This document shows, in pieces, positions 1 to 10,929 of a stretch of 64,000 bases of DNA. The notes under the pieces are model-generated. The model did not search any database and had not been told where the DNA came from. It saw only the letters and a program-made list of their open reading frames with translations. Made by a program: the position numbers and the translations under genes. Source of the DNA: Saccharomonospora cyanea NA-134 (GTDB lineage Bacteria; Actinomycetota; Actinomycetes; Mycobacteriales; Pseudonocardiaceae); assembly GCF_000244975.1 (NCBI RefSeq), contig NZ_CM001440.1:4510325-4574324 (forward strand), given 5' to 3'. Position 1 is the first letter of the stretch; each line of letters starts with the position of its first letter.

Positions 1-268
1 GGCGCTGACGCGAGCGGTGAAGGCCGTGGCGTCGCTACCCCGGCACCTGTCCCACGGCGTCACGCTCTCGGTGGGCCAGGTGTGCCTGCGCGCGCAGGAG
101 AGCGCCGAGGAGGTGTTGTCGCGCGCCGACGCCGCGATGTACCAGGCGAAGCGCCGGGGCGGCAACCAGATCGCGTCGAGCCCGGCGGGTGAGGACGGCT
201 CGGTCGAACGTGGCGCCACCCACTCACAGGGGACCGACCCCACGGCGCAGGCAGGAGGCCACCCGTAG
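1..268 (+). CDS. GGDEF-domain protein, C-terminal fragment (5' end outside window)
   Basis: The reading frame is open from base 2, so the gene starts upstream of the window. The visible 88 or so residues include [16 protein letters not shown], the typical last helix of a GGDEF (diguanylate cyclase) domain, followed by a roughly 30-residue polar tail. The GGDEF catalytic loop itself lies outside the window, so whether the enzyme makes cyclic di-GMP or is degenerate cannot be judged. It lies 44 bp upstream of glmU on the same strand. Confidence 0.8.
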   Translation, partial: ALTRAVKAVASLPRHLSHGVTLSVGQVCLRAQESAEEVLSRADAAMYQAKRRGGNQIASSPAGEDGSVERGATHSQGTDPTAQAGGHP

Positions 269-312
269 GATCGTGGGCCGTCGGACATCCCCTTCCATCC
301 CCGAGGAGTGCC

Positions 313-1785
313 GTGACCGGCCCGCTGAGCACCGTCATTCTCGCCGCGGGTGAGGGCACCCGCATGAGGTCCAAGCTCCCGAAGGTCCTGCATCCGATCG
401 CGGGGCGACCGCTGGTCGAACACGCGGTCCGCGCGGCGGCCGGACTCGACCCCGACCAGCTCGTCGTGGTGGTGGGGCACGGCAGGGAGGCGGTCCGCGA
501 CCACCTCGCCCACGTGGAGAACGTGCTGGGCCGCCCCGTCACGTGTGCCGTGCAGGAGAACCAGAAGGGCACCGGCCACGCCGTGTCGTGTGCGCTCGCC
601 GCGTTGCCGTCGGCGGCGTCGGGCACCGTGCTGGTGACCTACGGCGACGTCCCGCTGCTGGACACCGACACGCTGTCGGCGCTGCTCACCGAACACCGCG
701 AACGCGGCAACGCGGTCACGGTGCTGACCGCGGTCGTGGACGACCCCACCGGCTACGGGCGGATCGTGCGTGACGACGCGGGAGAGGTGACCGGCATCGT
801 CGAGCACAAGGACGCCGACCCCGACCAGCGCGCGATCACCGAGATCAACTCGGGTGTCTACGCCTTCGACACGGCGGTACTCGTCGACGCGTTGTCACGG
901 CTTTCGACGGACAACGCGCAGGGTGAGCTGTACCTGACCGACGTGCTCGGAATCGCACGCGGCGACGGCCGCGGCGTCGGCGCGCTCGAGGTGGGCGACC
1001 CGTGGCTCACCGAGGGCGTCAACGACCGGGTGCAGCTCTCGACGCTCGGCGCGGAGCTGAACCGGCGCATCGTGCGGCGCTGGCAGCGCGCCGGGGTCAC
1101 GGTCGTCGATCCGGCCACCACGTGGCTCGACGCGGACGTCGAACTCGCCCCCGACGTGGTGTTGAGGCCGAACGTGCAGCTCCACGGCCGCACGACGGTC
1201 GGCGAGGGCGCGGAGGTGGGCCCCGACACGACGCTCACCGACGTCACCGTGGGACCCCGCGCCAGGGTCGTACGCACCCACGGCAGCGGCGCGCTCCTCG
1301 GGGAGGGCGCGGAGGTGGGCCCGTTCGCCTACCTGCGGCCCGGGACGAAGCTCGGTGAGGGCGGCAAGATCGGCACGTTCGTCGAGACGAAGAAGGCCGA
1401 GATCGGCCGCGGCACCAAGGTGCCGCACCTCACCTACGTCGGCGACGCGACCATCGGCGAGTACAGCAACATCGGTGCGTCCAGTGTGTTCGTCAACTAC
1501 GACGGGGTCGAAAAGCACCACACCGTGGTGGGCTCGTACGTCCGCACCGGCTCGGACACGATGTTCATCGCGCCGGTCACAGTGGGGGACGGCGCATACA
1601 GTGGTGCTGGGACGGTGATTCGTCGCAACGTTCCTCCGGGTGCGCTCGCCGTGTCGGGGGCACCACAACGCAACATCGAAGGCTGGGTGGTCAGGCGCAG
1701 GCCCGGCACACCCGCGGCGGAGGCAGCGGAGAAGGCGCTCGCCGCACAGCAGGAAACCGAAACCGACGGGAAGTCGCCAGAATGA
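313..1785 (+). CDS. glmU: Bifunctional UDP-N-acetylglucosamine pyrophosphorylase / glucosamine-1-phosphate N-acetyltransferase
   Basis: Makes UDP-GlcNAc for peptidoglycan in two cytoplasmic steps: acetylation of glucosamine-1-phosphate, then uridylylation. The N-terminal nucleotidyltransferase domain carries [17 protein letters not shown] near residues 10-26. The C-terminal half is a left-handed beta-helix of hexapeptide repeats (about residues 250-455) with the acetyltransferase segment [15 protein letters not shown]. The length of 490 aa matches actinobacterial GlmU, including a short low-complexity tail. The GTG start at 313 follows a gaggag ribosome site at 303-308. The stop overlaps the prs start by 4 bp (ATGA), so the two are translationally coupled, the usual actinobacterial arrangement. 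Confidence 0.97.
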   Translation: MTGPLSTVILAAGEGTRMRSKLPKVLHPIAGRPLVEHAVRAAAGLDPDQLVVVVGHGREAVRDHLAHVENVLGRPVTCAVQENQKGTGHAVSCALAALPSAASGTVLVTYGDVPLLDTDTLSALLTEHRERGNAVTVLTAVVDDPTGYGRIVRDDAGEVTGIVEHKDADPDQRAITEINSGVYAFDTAVLVDALSRLSTDNAQGELYLTDVLGIARGDGRGVGALEVGDPWLTEGVNDRVQLSTLGAELNRRIVRRWQRAGVTVVDPATTWLDADVELAPDVVLRPNVQLHGRTTVGEGAEVGPDTTLTDVTVGPRARVVRTHGSGALLGEGAEVGPFAYLRPGTKLGEGGKIGTFVETKKAEIGRGTKVPHLTYVGDATIGEYSNIGASSVFVNYDGVEKHHTVVGSYVRTGSDTMFIAPVTVGDGAYSGAGTVIRRNVPPGALAVSGAPQRNIEGWVVRRRPGTPAAEAAEKALAAQQETETDGKSPE

Positions 1786-2762
1786 GCCCGAAATCCGGCA
1801 CGCCGAAGAAGAACCTCATGCTCTTCGCCGGCCGTTCGCACGTCGAACTCGCCGAAGAGGTCGCGAAGCACCTCAACGTGACGATCACCCCGCAGACGCT
1901 GCACAGTTTCGCCAACGGCGAGATCTACGTCCGCTTCCAGGAGTCCGTCCGCGGCACGGACGCGTTCGTCCTCCAGAGCTTCTCCCCGCCGATCAACGAG
2001 TGGATCATGGAACAGCTCATCATGGTGGACGCGCTCAAGCGCGGAAGCGCCAAGCGCATCACCGCGATCGTGCCGTTCTACCCGTACTCGCGGCAGGACA
2101 AGAAGCACAAGGGCCGCGAACCCATCTCGGCGCGGCTCGTCGCCGACCTGTTCAAGACGGCGGGCGCCGACCGCATCCTGACGGTGGACCTGCACACCGC
2201 GCAGATCCAGGGTTTCTTCGACGGCCCCGTCGACCACCTGCACGGGCAGAACGTGCTCGCGAAGTACATCAACGAGAACTACGGCCACGAGAACATCGCC
2301 GTCGTGTCGCCGGACTCGGGCCGCGTGCGGTTGGCGGAGAAGTGGGCACAGCAGCTCGGTGACCGGCCGATCGCGTTCATCCACAAGACTCGCGACCCCG
2401 ACAAGCCCAACCAGGCCGTGGCCAACCGCGTCGTCGGTGACGTGAAGGGCAAGCTGTGCGTGCTGATCGACGACATGATCGACACCGGCGGCACGATCAC
2501 CAAGGCCGCCGACGCGCTCAAGGAGGAGGGCGCGGCGGATGTCGTGATCGCCTCCACCCACGGCATCCTGTCCGACCCGGCCACCGAACGCCTCGCGAAG
2601 GCGCCGGTCAGGGAGGTCGTCGTCACCAACACGCTGCCGATCCCGGAGGAGAAGCGCTTCGCGAAGCTCACGGTGCTGTCGATCGCGCCGCTGCTCGCCC
2701 GCGCCATCCAGGAGGTCTTCGAGGACGGCTCCGTGACGAGCCTCTTCGACGGCAGCGCGTGA
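1782..2762 (+). CDS. prs: Ribose-phosphate pyrophosphokinase (PRPP synthetase)
   Basis: Makes PRPP from ribose-5-phosphate and ATP for nucleotide, histidine, tryptophan and decaprenyl-phosphoryl-arabinose synthesis. The 326-aa protein has the [18 protein letters not shown] signature in the first half and the PRPP-binding loop [13 protein letters not shown] near residues 225-240. Length and motifs are those of class I bacterial enzymes. The start overlaps the glmU stop. A strong hairpin follows the stop at once, so glmU-prs looks like a complete transcription unit. Confidence 0.97.
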   Translation: MSPKSGTPKKNLMLFAGRSHVELAEEVAKHLNVTITPQTLHSFANGEIYVRFQESVRGTDAFVLQSFSPPINEWIMEQLIMVDALKRGSAKRITAIVPFYPYSRQDKKHKGREPISARLVADLFKTAGADRILTVDLHTAQIQGFFDGPVDHLHGQNVLAKYINENYGHENIAVVSPDSGRVRLAEKWAQQLGDRPIAFIHKTRDPDKPNQAVANRVVGDVKGKLCVLIDDMIDTGGTITKAADALKEEGAADVVIASTHGILSDPATERLAKAPVREVVVTNTLPIPEEKRFAKLTVLSIAPLLARAIQEVFEDGSVTSLFDGSA

Positions 2763-2789
2763 GCCGACCGACGTCCCGTCGCTTCCACC

Positions 2790-2828
2790 GAAGGCCACCG
2801 TCTCCCGGGCGGTGGCCTTCGGGCTTTT
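2790..2828 (+). terminator. Rho-independent terminator after prs
   Basis: A perfect 11-bp stem GAAGGCCACCG / CGGTGGCCTTC (2790-2800 with 2810-2820) has a 9-nt loop and is followed by GGGCTTTT. It lies 27 bp after the prs stop. Confidence 0.85.
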
Positions 2829-3046
2829 CCGCCCACCGTCGGTAACCGCCGGGTGCTGTGAACGGGTCGGATCGGTTGGCCTAGACTGTAGCGGTTGTCT
2901 CGGCGAGGTGGGTGCCGCGAGAGGTCGCCGGCGCCCGACGTGATCGACGCGGCGGCTTCGAGGGCCCTCGTGCGCGCACGTCGTGGACTCGCCGCCGGAC
3001 AGCCGACAAGCAACGATCTCGATTCCACCACAAGGAGTGCATCCCC

Positions 3047-3685
3047 GTGTCCGAGGTACGTCTCACGGTCGAACCGCGCACCGAGTTCGGCAAGGGCGCC
3101 GCGCGCCGCACCCGTCGCGCAGGCAAGATTCCCGCGGTGCTCTACGGCCACGGCGTCGACCCGCGGCACCTGGCACTGCCTGCCATCGAGTTCGCCCGCG
3201 TGATCCGCGAGAACGGTCAGAACGCGGTCATCACGCTGGACGTCAAGGGCACCGACGGTGCGGACGCCACGCAGCTCGCGCTCACGAAGACCGTGACCTT
3301 CCATCCGCTGAAGAACTACATCGAGCACGTCGACCTCCTCGTCGTCCAGCGCGGCGAGAAGGTGACCGTCGACGTCCCGGTCGTCCTGACCGGCCAGTCG
3401 GCCCCCGGCACCCTGGTGACGCAGGAGCTGGACACCGTCCAGGTCGAGGCCGAGGCGACGCACCTGCCGGAGCAGCTGGAGGTGTCGATCGACGGCGCCG
3501 CGGCCGGTACGCAGATCGCCGCCTCGCAGGTTTCGCTGCCGCAGGGCTCGACGCTGGTGACCGACCCCGAGGCGCTCGTCGTCGTCGTGGCCGAGGCTCC
3601 GAGCGAGGCCGCCATGGAGGCCACGGTGGACGTCGAGGGCGCGGGCGTGGTCGAGGACAAGCCGGAGACCCCCGAGAACGCGTGA
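3047..3685 (+). CDS. rplY: 50S ribosomal protein L25 / general stress protein Ctc
   Basis: Binds 5S rRNA; this is the long Ctc-type form with a TL5-like C-terminal domain (212 aa). The N-terminal 5S-binding part reads [20 protein letters not shown] and contains [11 protein letters not shown]. The C-terminal beta domain (about 95-185) is followed by an acidic tail. I chose the GTG at 3047 because aaggag (3032-3037) sits at good spacing and family members begin with SEVRL; the longer in-frame extension reads as non-protein leader. About 220 bp of non-coding leader separates it from the prs terminator. pth follows 16 bp downstream. Confidence 0.95.
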   Translation: MSEVRLTVEPRTEFGKGAARRTRRAGKIPAVLYGHGVDPRHLALPAIEFARVIRENGQNAVITLDVKGTDGADATQLALTKTVTFHPLKNYIEHVDLLVVQRGEKVTVDVPVVLTGQSAPGTLVTQELDTVQVEAEATHLPEQLEVSIDGAAAGTQIAASQVSLPQGSTLVTDPEALVVVVAEAPSEAAMEATVDVEGAGVVEDKPETPENA

Positions 3686-3701
3686 GTCTTCCCGCGAGGA
3701 C

Positions 3702-4301
3702 ATGACCGTGACCCACGATCTGCCAGGGGCCGGCGAGCAGGTGTTGCTCGTCGGCCTCGGCAATCCCGGACCGCGTTACGCGGGCAACCGGCACAACGTC
3801 GGCTTCCTCGTCCTGGACGAGCTCGCCGACCGCATCGGCGGCCGGTTCAAGGCACACAAGGGCGGCGCGGAGGTGTGCGAGGGCCGCCTCGCGGGACGCC
3901 GGGTCGTGCTGGCCAAGCCCCGGTCGTTCATGAACCTCTCGGGCGGTCCCGTCGCGGGTACGACGCGCTTCTTCAAGATCGGCCCCGAGGGCGTCGTGGT
4001 GATCCACGACGAGCTGGACCTGCCGTACGGATCGGTGCGGCTGAAGTTCGGCGGTGGCGCAGGGGGCCACAACGGGCTTCGCTCCATCACCAAATCCCTT
4101 GGCACGCAGGACTACTTCCGGGTCCGTTTCGGCATCGACCGCCCCCCGGGTCGCATGGACCCGGCCGACTACGTGCTCAAGGACTTCTCCACCACCGAGC
4201 GGCGCGAACTGGCGCTGAACATCGACCTCTGCGCCGACGCGGTCGAAACCCTGGTCGGCAAGGGGCTGACAGCCGCGCAGAACGCTTTCCACAGCCGCTG
4301 A
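3702..4301 (+). CDS. pth: Peptidyl-tRNA hydrolase
   Basis: Cleaves peptidyl-tRNA released from stalled ribosomes. The 199-aa protein has the N-terminal motif [21 protein letters not shown] with the catalytic His in NRHNVGF, plus MNLSGGPV and [18 protein letters not shown], all typical of bacterial Pth. It follows rplY by 16 bp, the common rplY-pth pair. No fusion or truncation is seen. Confidence 0.97.
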   Translation: MTVTHDLPGAGEQVLLVGLGNPGPRYAGNRHNVGFLVLDELADRIGGRFKAHKGGAEVCEGRLAGRRVVLAKPRSFMNLSGGPVAGTTRFFKIGPEGVVVIHDELDLPYGSVRLKFGGGAGGHNGLRSITKSLGTQDYFRVRFGIDRPPGRMDPADYVLKDFSTTERRELALNIDLCADAVETLVGKGLTAAQNAFHSR

Positions 4302-4451
4302 TCAAGAGTCCACACCGGACTTTCCGTCACCTGGCCGGGTGCTGACCGCCACCCGGGAGAGTCATACTCCGCCCCGACAGGTTTCCGGGACCACTCCTCG
4401 TGGCTAGGTCGTTGCGCACAGCGACGACGTTCGAGCCCGAGAGAAGGTCCC

Positions 4452-4751
4452 ATGTCGTTCACCGCAGACGACGTCAACGCAATCCAGTTCGACAACGCGC
4501 CGTTCGGTCGCCGCGGCTACGCCAAGGCGGAGGTCGACGCCTTCCTCAGCCGCATCGCGAAGACGTTGGCGGGCCGGGACGACCTCACCGCCGCCGAGGT
4601 CCACCACGTCCAGTTCGGACGACCGCTGCTGGGACGCCGCGGATACGACGAACAACAGGTGGACGAGTTCCTCGACGCAGTGGAACGGCAACTCGCCGCG
4701 TTCCGAGGTCCGCGGCGGGCGGTCGTCACGGCGAAGGTCCACGAACACTGA
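4452..4751 (+). CDS. Short protein with two DivIVA-type repeats
   Basis: A 99-aa protein of two copies of a roughly 35-residue unit. Each has an aromatic near the start and the pattern FGRRGY..AEVDAFLSR: FDNAPFGRRGYAKAEVDAFL and FGRPLLGRRGYDEQQVDEFL. This is the N-terminal membrane-curvature-binding element of DivIVA/Wag31 (the DivI1A-type repeat) without the long coiled coil that normally follows. The ATG at 4452 follows gagaagg. It overlaps the next gene by one base (TGATG). A polar or septal adaptor role is inference only. Confidence 0.75.
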   Translation: MSFTADDVNAIQFDNAPFGRRGYAKAEVDAFLSRIAKTLAGRDDLTAAEVHHVQFGRPLLGRRGYDEQQVDEFLDAVERQLAAFRGPRRAVVTAKVHEH

Positions 4752-5095
4752 TGGACATCACCGCCGAGGACGTCGACAAGGCTTGGTTCCCGCCCGCGCC
4801 GTGGGGCACCCGCGGTTACAACCGCATGCAGGTCGACGCCTTCCTCAGCCGCGTCGCGGCCACACTGGAGGGTCGCGACACCGTGACGGCGGCGGACGTG
4901 CACAAGGTCGCGTTCACGCTGTGCCCGTTCGCCCGCCGGACGGTCGGCTACGACCCCGCCGCGGTGGACTCGTTCCTGCGGCTGGTGGAGGCGGCGCTCG
5001 CGGCGCGGGAATCCGCCGCGATGTCGACGCCCTACCTCGCACCCGCCCTCGACCACAGCCACGCCCGCGTGCCGCTGTGGCGCAAGTTGGTCTGA
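4751..5095 (+). CDS. Short protein with two DivIVA-type repeats, paralogue of its neighbour
   Basis: A 114-aa protein with two repeat units: WGTRGYNRMQVDAFLSRVAA and, more diverged, RRTVGYDPAAVDSFLRLVEA. The start ATG at 4751 uses the last base of the upstream stop (TGATG), so translation is coupled. It resembles the upstream gene throughout and probably arose by duplication. The C-terminal 25 residues (STPYLAPALDHSH...) are unique. It has no coiled coil, TM segment or signal peptide. It ends 5 bp before the convergent acyl-AMP ligase gene. Confidence 0.72.
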   Translation: MDITAEDVDKAWFPPAPWGTRGYNRMQVDAFLSRVAATLEGRDTVTAADVHKVAFTLCPFARRTVGYDPAAVDSFLRLVEAALAARESAAMSTPYLAPALDHSHARVPLWRKLV

Positions 5096-5100
5096 GACGG

Positions 5101-6783
5101 TCAGGCCCGGGAGTCGATGAGTTCCCGGTACTGCGTCGCGGTGGCCGCGCGCTTCACCTTGCCCGACGGGGTCTTGGGGAGACTGCCCTTCGGCAGCACC
5201 ACGACCGCGTAGGGACGAGCGTCCACGGCGTCGCGGACCCGCGCCGCGACCTCCTTCGCCAGCGCGTGCTCGGCATCGACGTCACCGGCCACAGTGGATT
5301 CGAGCACGACGGCGAACCGCTCCCGGCGCGTTCCCGCGTCGATGCGTACCGCCACGGCGTTGCCCGCTCTGACCCCGTCCACGGAACTCGCCGCGCGTTC
5401 GATGTCGGTGGGGTACACGTTGCGCCCGCCGAGGATGATGACGTCTTTCTTCCTGCCGCAGATGACGATCTGTCCGTCCACGAGGTACCCGACGTCACCG
5501 GTGGGAAACCAGCCGTCGGCGTCCCTCGTGTCGAGCGGACCGTCCACGGTGAGGTATCCCGGCGACACCGCTTCGCCGCGAAGCTGGATCTCCCCGACTT
5601 CGCGCTCCGCGCGCACCGCGCCAACCTCGCCGACGATCCGGGCCTCCAGACCGGGCAACGGACGGCCGAGCACGGCGAACTGCCGAACCTCGTCGGTGCC
5701 GCGCCGAGGATCGCCCTCCGGAACGGCCACCGCACGGTCGTCGTCCTCCAGCGGCCGCGCCTCGATGACGTCCACGGTGAGGCCGGTGAACAGCGGGGCG
5801 AACGACACCGCGAGCGTGGCCTCGGCGAGGCCGTACGCCGGGAACACGCATTCGGCCGGCATGCCGAACCGCTTGCCCGCGTCGGTGAACGTGCGAACGG
5901 CGGTGGGGTCGATCGGCTCGGCGCCGTTGAGAGCGATACGCAGGCTCGACAGGTCGTACGCGTTGTCGTCGTCGACCTTGGCTAGCCTGCGGCCCACGAT
6001 GGCGTACGCGAAGTTCGGCGCTGCCGTGGTGGTCCCGCGGTACTTGCTGATCAGTTCCGGCCACACGAGCGGACCGCTGAGGAAGTCGACCGGAGTGATC
6101 TTGACGAGCTCCACGCCGAACGTCATGGGCACGGTCAGGAAGCCGACCATGCCCATGTCGTGGAACAACGGGAGCCACGACACCATGACGTCGGTGTCGA
6201 AGTCGAACTCCGCACGCTGCACCATCGCGGTGACGTTGGAGAACAGGTTGCCGTGCGTGATCTTCACGGCCTTCGGGTCCGCTGTGGACCCACTGGTGAG
6301 CTGCAGGAGCGCCAGCGCGTCCTCTCCCGTCGGGACGGGTTCGGCCAGTGGCTCGGCTTCGAGCAGAGCACCGATCGAGCGGTAGGCGATGCCGTGTTCG
6401 TCGAGAACCGGCGCGAGGCCGTCGAACGGCTCGCCGAGCGCGACGAGGGACGAACCGATCATCCGCAACACCCGGAGCGTGTCCTCGGCCCACCTCGCGA
6501 GGTCGGTGCGCGCGGTGGGCTGGTGCAGCATCGTGACGCTGCCGCCCGCGAGCCACACACCCTGCACCGTCGGCGCGATGAGCTCGGGAGAGCCGGCCAG
6601 CACCGCGACCGCACCACCGGGTTCGAGCCCAGCCTCGACGAGGCCTCCGGCGACGCGGCGAGCACGCTGGTGCACCTCGAACCACGTTCTCCGAACGGGC
6701 TCCCGGGGTTCCCCGGTGACCATCCCCCGCTCCCGGCCACCCGCGTGCGCGGTGGTGACCATCGTCTCCACGAACCGACTCAT
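5101..6783 (-). CDS. Fatty-acyl-AMP/CoA ligase (FAAL/FadD-like, ANL superfamily)
   Basis: Activates a fatty acid as acyl-adenylate. The 560-aa protein shows the phosphate loop LTSGSTADPKAVKITHGN, the adenine motif FPAYGLAEATLAVSF (the AEATL form is common in fatty-acyl-AMP ligases), GWFPTGDVGYLVDGQIVICG and the C-terminal lysine motif LPKTPSGKVKR. An acyl-AMP ligase normally passes its product to a carrier protein, but no PKS, NRPS or ACP gene is nearby, so the acceptor is unknown. A TAAAGT hexamer 6 nt before the ATG suggests a leaderless transcript. CoA ligase activity cannot be excluded. Confidence 0.85.
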   Translation of the reverse strand: MSRFVETMVTTAHAGGRERGMVTGEPREPVRRTWFEVHQRARRVAGGLVEAGLEPGGAVAVLAGSPELIAPTVQGVWLAGGSVTMLHQPTARTDLARWAEDTLRVLRMIGSSLVALGEPFDGLAPVLDEHGIAYRSIGALLEAEPLAEPVPTGEDALALLQLTSGSTADPKAVKITHGNLFSNVTAMVQRAEFDFDTDVMVSWLPLFHDMGMVGFLTVPMTFGVELVKITPVDFLSGPLVWPELISKYRGTTTAAPNFAYAIVGRRLAKVDDDNAYDLSSLRIALNGAEPIDPTAVRTFTDAGKRFGMPAECVFPAYGLAEATLAVSFAPLFTGLTVDVIEARPLEDDDRAVAVPEGDPRRGTDEVRQFAVLGRPLPGLEARIVGEVGAVRAEREVGEIQLRGEAVSPGYLTVDGPLDTRDADGWFPTGDVGYLVDGQIVICGRKKDVIILGGRNVYPTDIERAASSVDGVRAGNAVAVRIDAGTRRERFAVVLESTVAGDVDAEHALAKEVAARVRDAVDARPYAVVVLPKGSLPKTPSGKVKRAATATQYRELIDSRA

Positions 6784-6789
6784 GAGTAA

Positions 6790-6795
6790 ACTTTA
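6790..6795 (-). promoter_or_regulatory. Candidate -10 of the acyl-AMP ligase gene (leaderless)
   Basis: TAAAGT on the minus strand, 6 nt before the ATG at 6783, with no Shine-Dalgarno between them. Confidence 0.4.
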
Positions 6796-6808
6796 ACCTC
6801 GCCCGGTT

Positions 6809-8596
<1,788 letters not shown>

Positions 8597-8626
8597 CCGC
8601 CTGTTACGTCCTTCCGTCGTTTCGCG

Positions 8627-9553
8627 TCACTCGTCGCACACGCGGGCGCCCGGCACGGGTCCGTGTGCCACGCGCACCGTGCGGCACACTCCCGCGCCCG
8701 CGAGTTCGGCGGCCACCTTGAGTGCCGAGTCGCCGTCGGAGCACAGGAACGCGCACGTCGGGCCGGACCCGGAGACCACGCCGGCGAGCGCGCCCGCGCT
8801 CACCCCGGCACGCAACGTGCGGCGCAGACCCGGCCGCAGTGACACGGCCGCCGCCTGGAGGTCATTGCCGAGCAGCAGGGCGAGGCGGCGTGGATCGCCG
8901 GAGGCCAGCGCCTCCAGCAACGCCTCCGGTGAGCCGACCCTCGGCGGGTCGCCTGCCTGGCGGAGGCGGTCGAGCTCCCCGTACACCTTCGGGGTCGACA
9001 GCCCTCGCTGGTCGAACGCGAGCACCCAGTGGAAGGTGTGCCGCGACAGCACCGGCACGAGCTGCTCACCCCGACCGGTGCCCAGGGCCGTGCCGCCGTA
9101 CAGGGCGAACGGTACGTCACTGCCGAGCGTCGCGGCCACCTCCGCCAGCTCGTCGCGGTGCAGGTCGAGGTTCCACAGCGTGGAGCACGCGAGCAGCGCG
9201 GCGGCGGCGTCGGCGCTGCCGCCCGCCATGCCTCCGGCCACGGGGATACCCTTGCGGATCACCACGCGTACCCGGTTGGCCTCGTCCGGTTTGCCGACGT
9301 GTTCGGCCAGCGCGCGGACCGCGCGCACAGCCAGGTTGCCGTCGTCGGTGGGCACCAGCCTGGCCCCCTCGCCGGAGACCTCGATCCCGGCCTCGGGGCT
9401 CGCGAACACCGTGACCTCGTCGGTCAGCGACAACGCGTGGAACACGGTCGTGAGATCGTGGTAGCCGTCGTCGCGCAGATCACCGACCGACAGATGCAGG
9501 TTGATCTTCGACGGCACTCGCACGGTCACGGGCGGCGGTACGACGGCAAGCAC
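8627..9553 (-). CDS. ispE: 4-diphosphocytidyl-2-C-methyl-D-erythritol kinase
   Basis: ATP-dependent kinase of the MEP isoprenoid pathway, GHMP family. It has the N-terminal [20 protein letters not shown], the ATP-binding GHMP loop [19 protein letters not shown] (about residues 95-115) and the C-terminal [10 protein letters not shown] chose the GTG at 9553: a TAGGCT hexamer at 9561-9566 lies 7 nt before it, whereas the GTG at 9559 would be only 1 nt from that hexamer. In many actinobacteria ispE follows rsmA; here the ABC ATPase gene sits between them. Confidence 0.94.
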   Translation of the reverse strand: MLAVVPPPVTVRVPSKINLHLSVGDLRDDGYHDLTTVFHALSLTDEVTVFASPEAGIEVSGEGARLVPTDDGNLAVRAVRALAEHVGKPDEANRVRVVIRKGIPVAGGMAGGSADAAAALLACSTLWNLDLHRDELAEVAATLGSDVPFALYGGTALGTGRGEQLVPVLSRHTFHWVLAFDQRGLSTPKVYGELDRLRQAGDPPRVGSPEALLEALASGDPRRLALLLGNDLQAAAVSLRPGLRRTLRAGVSAGALAGVVSGSGPTCAFLCSDGDSALKVAAELAGAGVCRTVRVAHGPVPGARVCDE

Positions 9554-9560
9554 GCCCACC

Positions 9561-9566
9561 AGCCTA
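9561..9566 (-). promoter_or_regulatory. Candidate -10 of ispE (leaderless)
   Basis: TAGGCT on the minus strand, 7 nt before the GTG at 9553. Confidence 0.45.
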
Positions 9567-9589
9567 CTTGGCCGCCCGGAACCGCTGGT

Positions 9590-10594
9590 TCAGGCGGCGA
9601 CGTCGCGCAGGCCGTACATCGGCGTACTCACGTGCGCGCCGCGTTCGGCGATCCACGCCAGTGCGGCGTCGGCCCGCTGGCCCTCCACGCCGAGGCGGAA
9701 GCGAGCCACCGGAGTGTCACCGAGCCGGGTCAGGCCGCCACCGATGGTGGTGAAGTCGACTTCGAAGCGGGCAGCGGCCTCGGGCAGCAGGGCTCCCACG
9801 GCGGCGAAACCGACGAGGACGACGTCCACGGCGCGGTCGTAGGCGGACAGGTGTGTCCTCGGGGTGTCGACCCGGGGCAGCAGGGCCTCCGCGATCGGGC
9901 TTCCGGGCTTGCCGAGGAGGCTCAGCAGCGTGCCGGACTCGACGACCCTGCCCCGGTCGAGCAGCGCGACCTCGTCGCAGACCCGGCGGGCGATGTCGGC
10001 GTCCCGGGAGGTGACGATGACGGTGGCGCCCAGTTCGGCCCTGGCCCGGTCGAGGACGGACAACACCGCGGCGGACTCCTCGCCACCGACACCGTGGGTG
10101 GGGTCGTCGGCCAGCAACACCGACGGCGCCGTGGCCAGTGCCCGTGCGAGGGCCACGCGACGCTGCTGCCCCGCGGTGAGTTCCGACGGCAGCCGTGCGC
10201 CCGCCCGCGAGAGCCCGATGACGTCGAGCAACGTTCCGACCCGGCTGCGCCTGCGGTCGGGGTCCACGCCCATCCGCTCCAGCGGGGCGGCGATGTTGCC
10301 CGCGACGGTGCGCTCCGGCCGCAACGCGGGGTCCACCACCGCGACCTGCCGTTGCGCGCCCCACAGCTTGCGGCCCGCGAGCCTGCTGGTGTCCATGCCG
10401 TCGTAGCGCACCGTGCCCCTGTCGGGCCGCTCCCGCAGCGCGACGCAGCGTGCCAGCGTCGTCTTACCGGCCTGCGCCGGTCCGACGATGCCGAAGAGTG
10501 AACCCGCGTTCACTGTGAGGTTGACATCGCGCAGCGCGACCACGGGGGAGTCGGCGGAGGTGAACGACTTACTGACGTTCTCGACGGTGATCAC
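9590..10594 (-). CDS. MetN-like ABC ATPase with NIL-type C-terminal domain, degenerate catalytic motifs
   Basis: The ABC domain (about residues 3-235) is followed by a roughly 75-residue C-terminal region resembling the methionine-sensing NIL/ACT domain of MetN (FEVDFTTIGGGLTRLGDTPV...). Walker A is intact (GPAQAGKTT), but the signature is LTAGQQRR, Walker B ends LLADDPT (Asp where the catalytic Glu normally sits), and the switch region reads IVTSRDAD where MetN has ITHEMD, so the H-loop His is Ser. ATP hydrolysis is therefore doubtful. No MetI permease or MetQ binding protein is adjacent. A SAM-type riboswitch lies upstream, which ties the gene to methionine/SAM status. The start is the GTG at 10594, 5 nt after ggag; a TTG lies one codon earlier. 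Confidence 0.8.
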   Translation of the reverse strand: MITVENVSKSFTSADSPVVALRDVNLTVNAGSLFGIVGPAQAGKTTLARCVALRERPDRGTVRYDGMDTSRLAGRKLWGAQRQVAVVDPALRPERTVAGNIAAPLERMGVDPDRRRSRVGTLLDVIGLSRAGARLPSELTAGQQRRVALARALATAPSVLLADDPTHGVGGEESAAVLSVLDRARAELGATVIVTSRDADIARRVCDEVALLDRGRVVESGTLLSLLGKPGSPIAEALLPRVDTPRTHLSAYDRAVDVVLVGFAAVGALLPEAAARFEVDFTTIGGGLTRLGDTPVARFRLGVEGQRADAALAWIAERGAHVSTPMYGLRDVAA

Positions 10595-10697
10595 CAAAGC
10601 TCCAGGCAGCTCGAAAACGGGCGTCCAGCACAGGACGTCCGAAAGTAGGCAGACGGCTAAGAACCGACGTTGGTCGAAAGGAAGGGCGCTCAGCGGG

Positions 10698-10727
10698 AAA
10701 CGGTGTGGCTACAACAAGCACACACCG
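10698..10727 (-). terminator. Hairpin between riboswitch and ABC ATPase gene (possible expression platform)
   Basis: On the minus strand CGGTGTG (10721-10727) pairs with CACACCG (10701-10707) around a 13-nt loop and is followed by TTT. It lies between the riboswitch aptamer and the gene, where an attenuator would be expected. The T-run is short, so termination is uncertain. Confidence 0.4.
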
Positions 10728-10788
10728 TGCGACGGCCTTGATCGACGACTCGACGCTGCGTCAGGAGCGGCGTGCGGTACACAGGTCC

Positions 10789-10874
10789 TCCATCGGTCCT
10801 GGCGGTAGCACCTTCCCCATCGGGGCGGTTGCTGCGACGTCTCGGAGCCAGGTCTCTCGGTCGCTCGGGATGGA
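10789..10874 (-). ncRNA. SAM-type riboswitch (S-box-related actinobacterial variant)
   Basis: Read on the minus strand, the core runs CGAGAGACCTGGCTC, then GACGTCGCAGCAACC, then a small CCCC-GAT-GGGG hairpin, then AAGGTGCTACC. This parallels the S-box pattern GAGGGA..GGCCC..GCAACC..GGTGCTA. A closing stem TCCATC/GATGGA pairs 10869-10874 with 10789-10794, and GCGAC/GTCGC forms an inner stem. I think it belongs to the SAM-I/IV-variant group of actinobacteria; the class is from memory and needs a covariance search. It precedes the MetN-like ATPase by about 195 bp, a fitting target. Confidence 0.75.
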
Positions 10875-10929
10875 TGCCCCCACAGTACATCGAACCCACC
10901 ACGCGGTTGGCAAGCGTGGCTGGGCGAGA

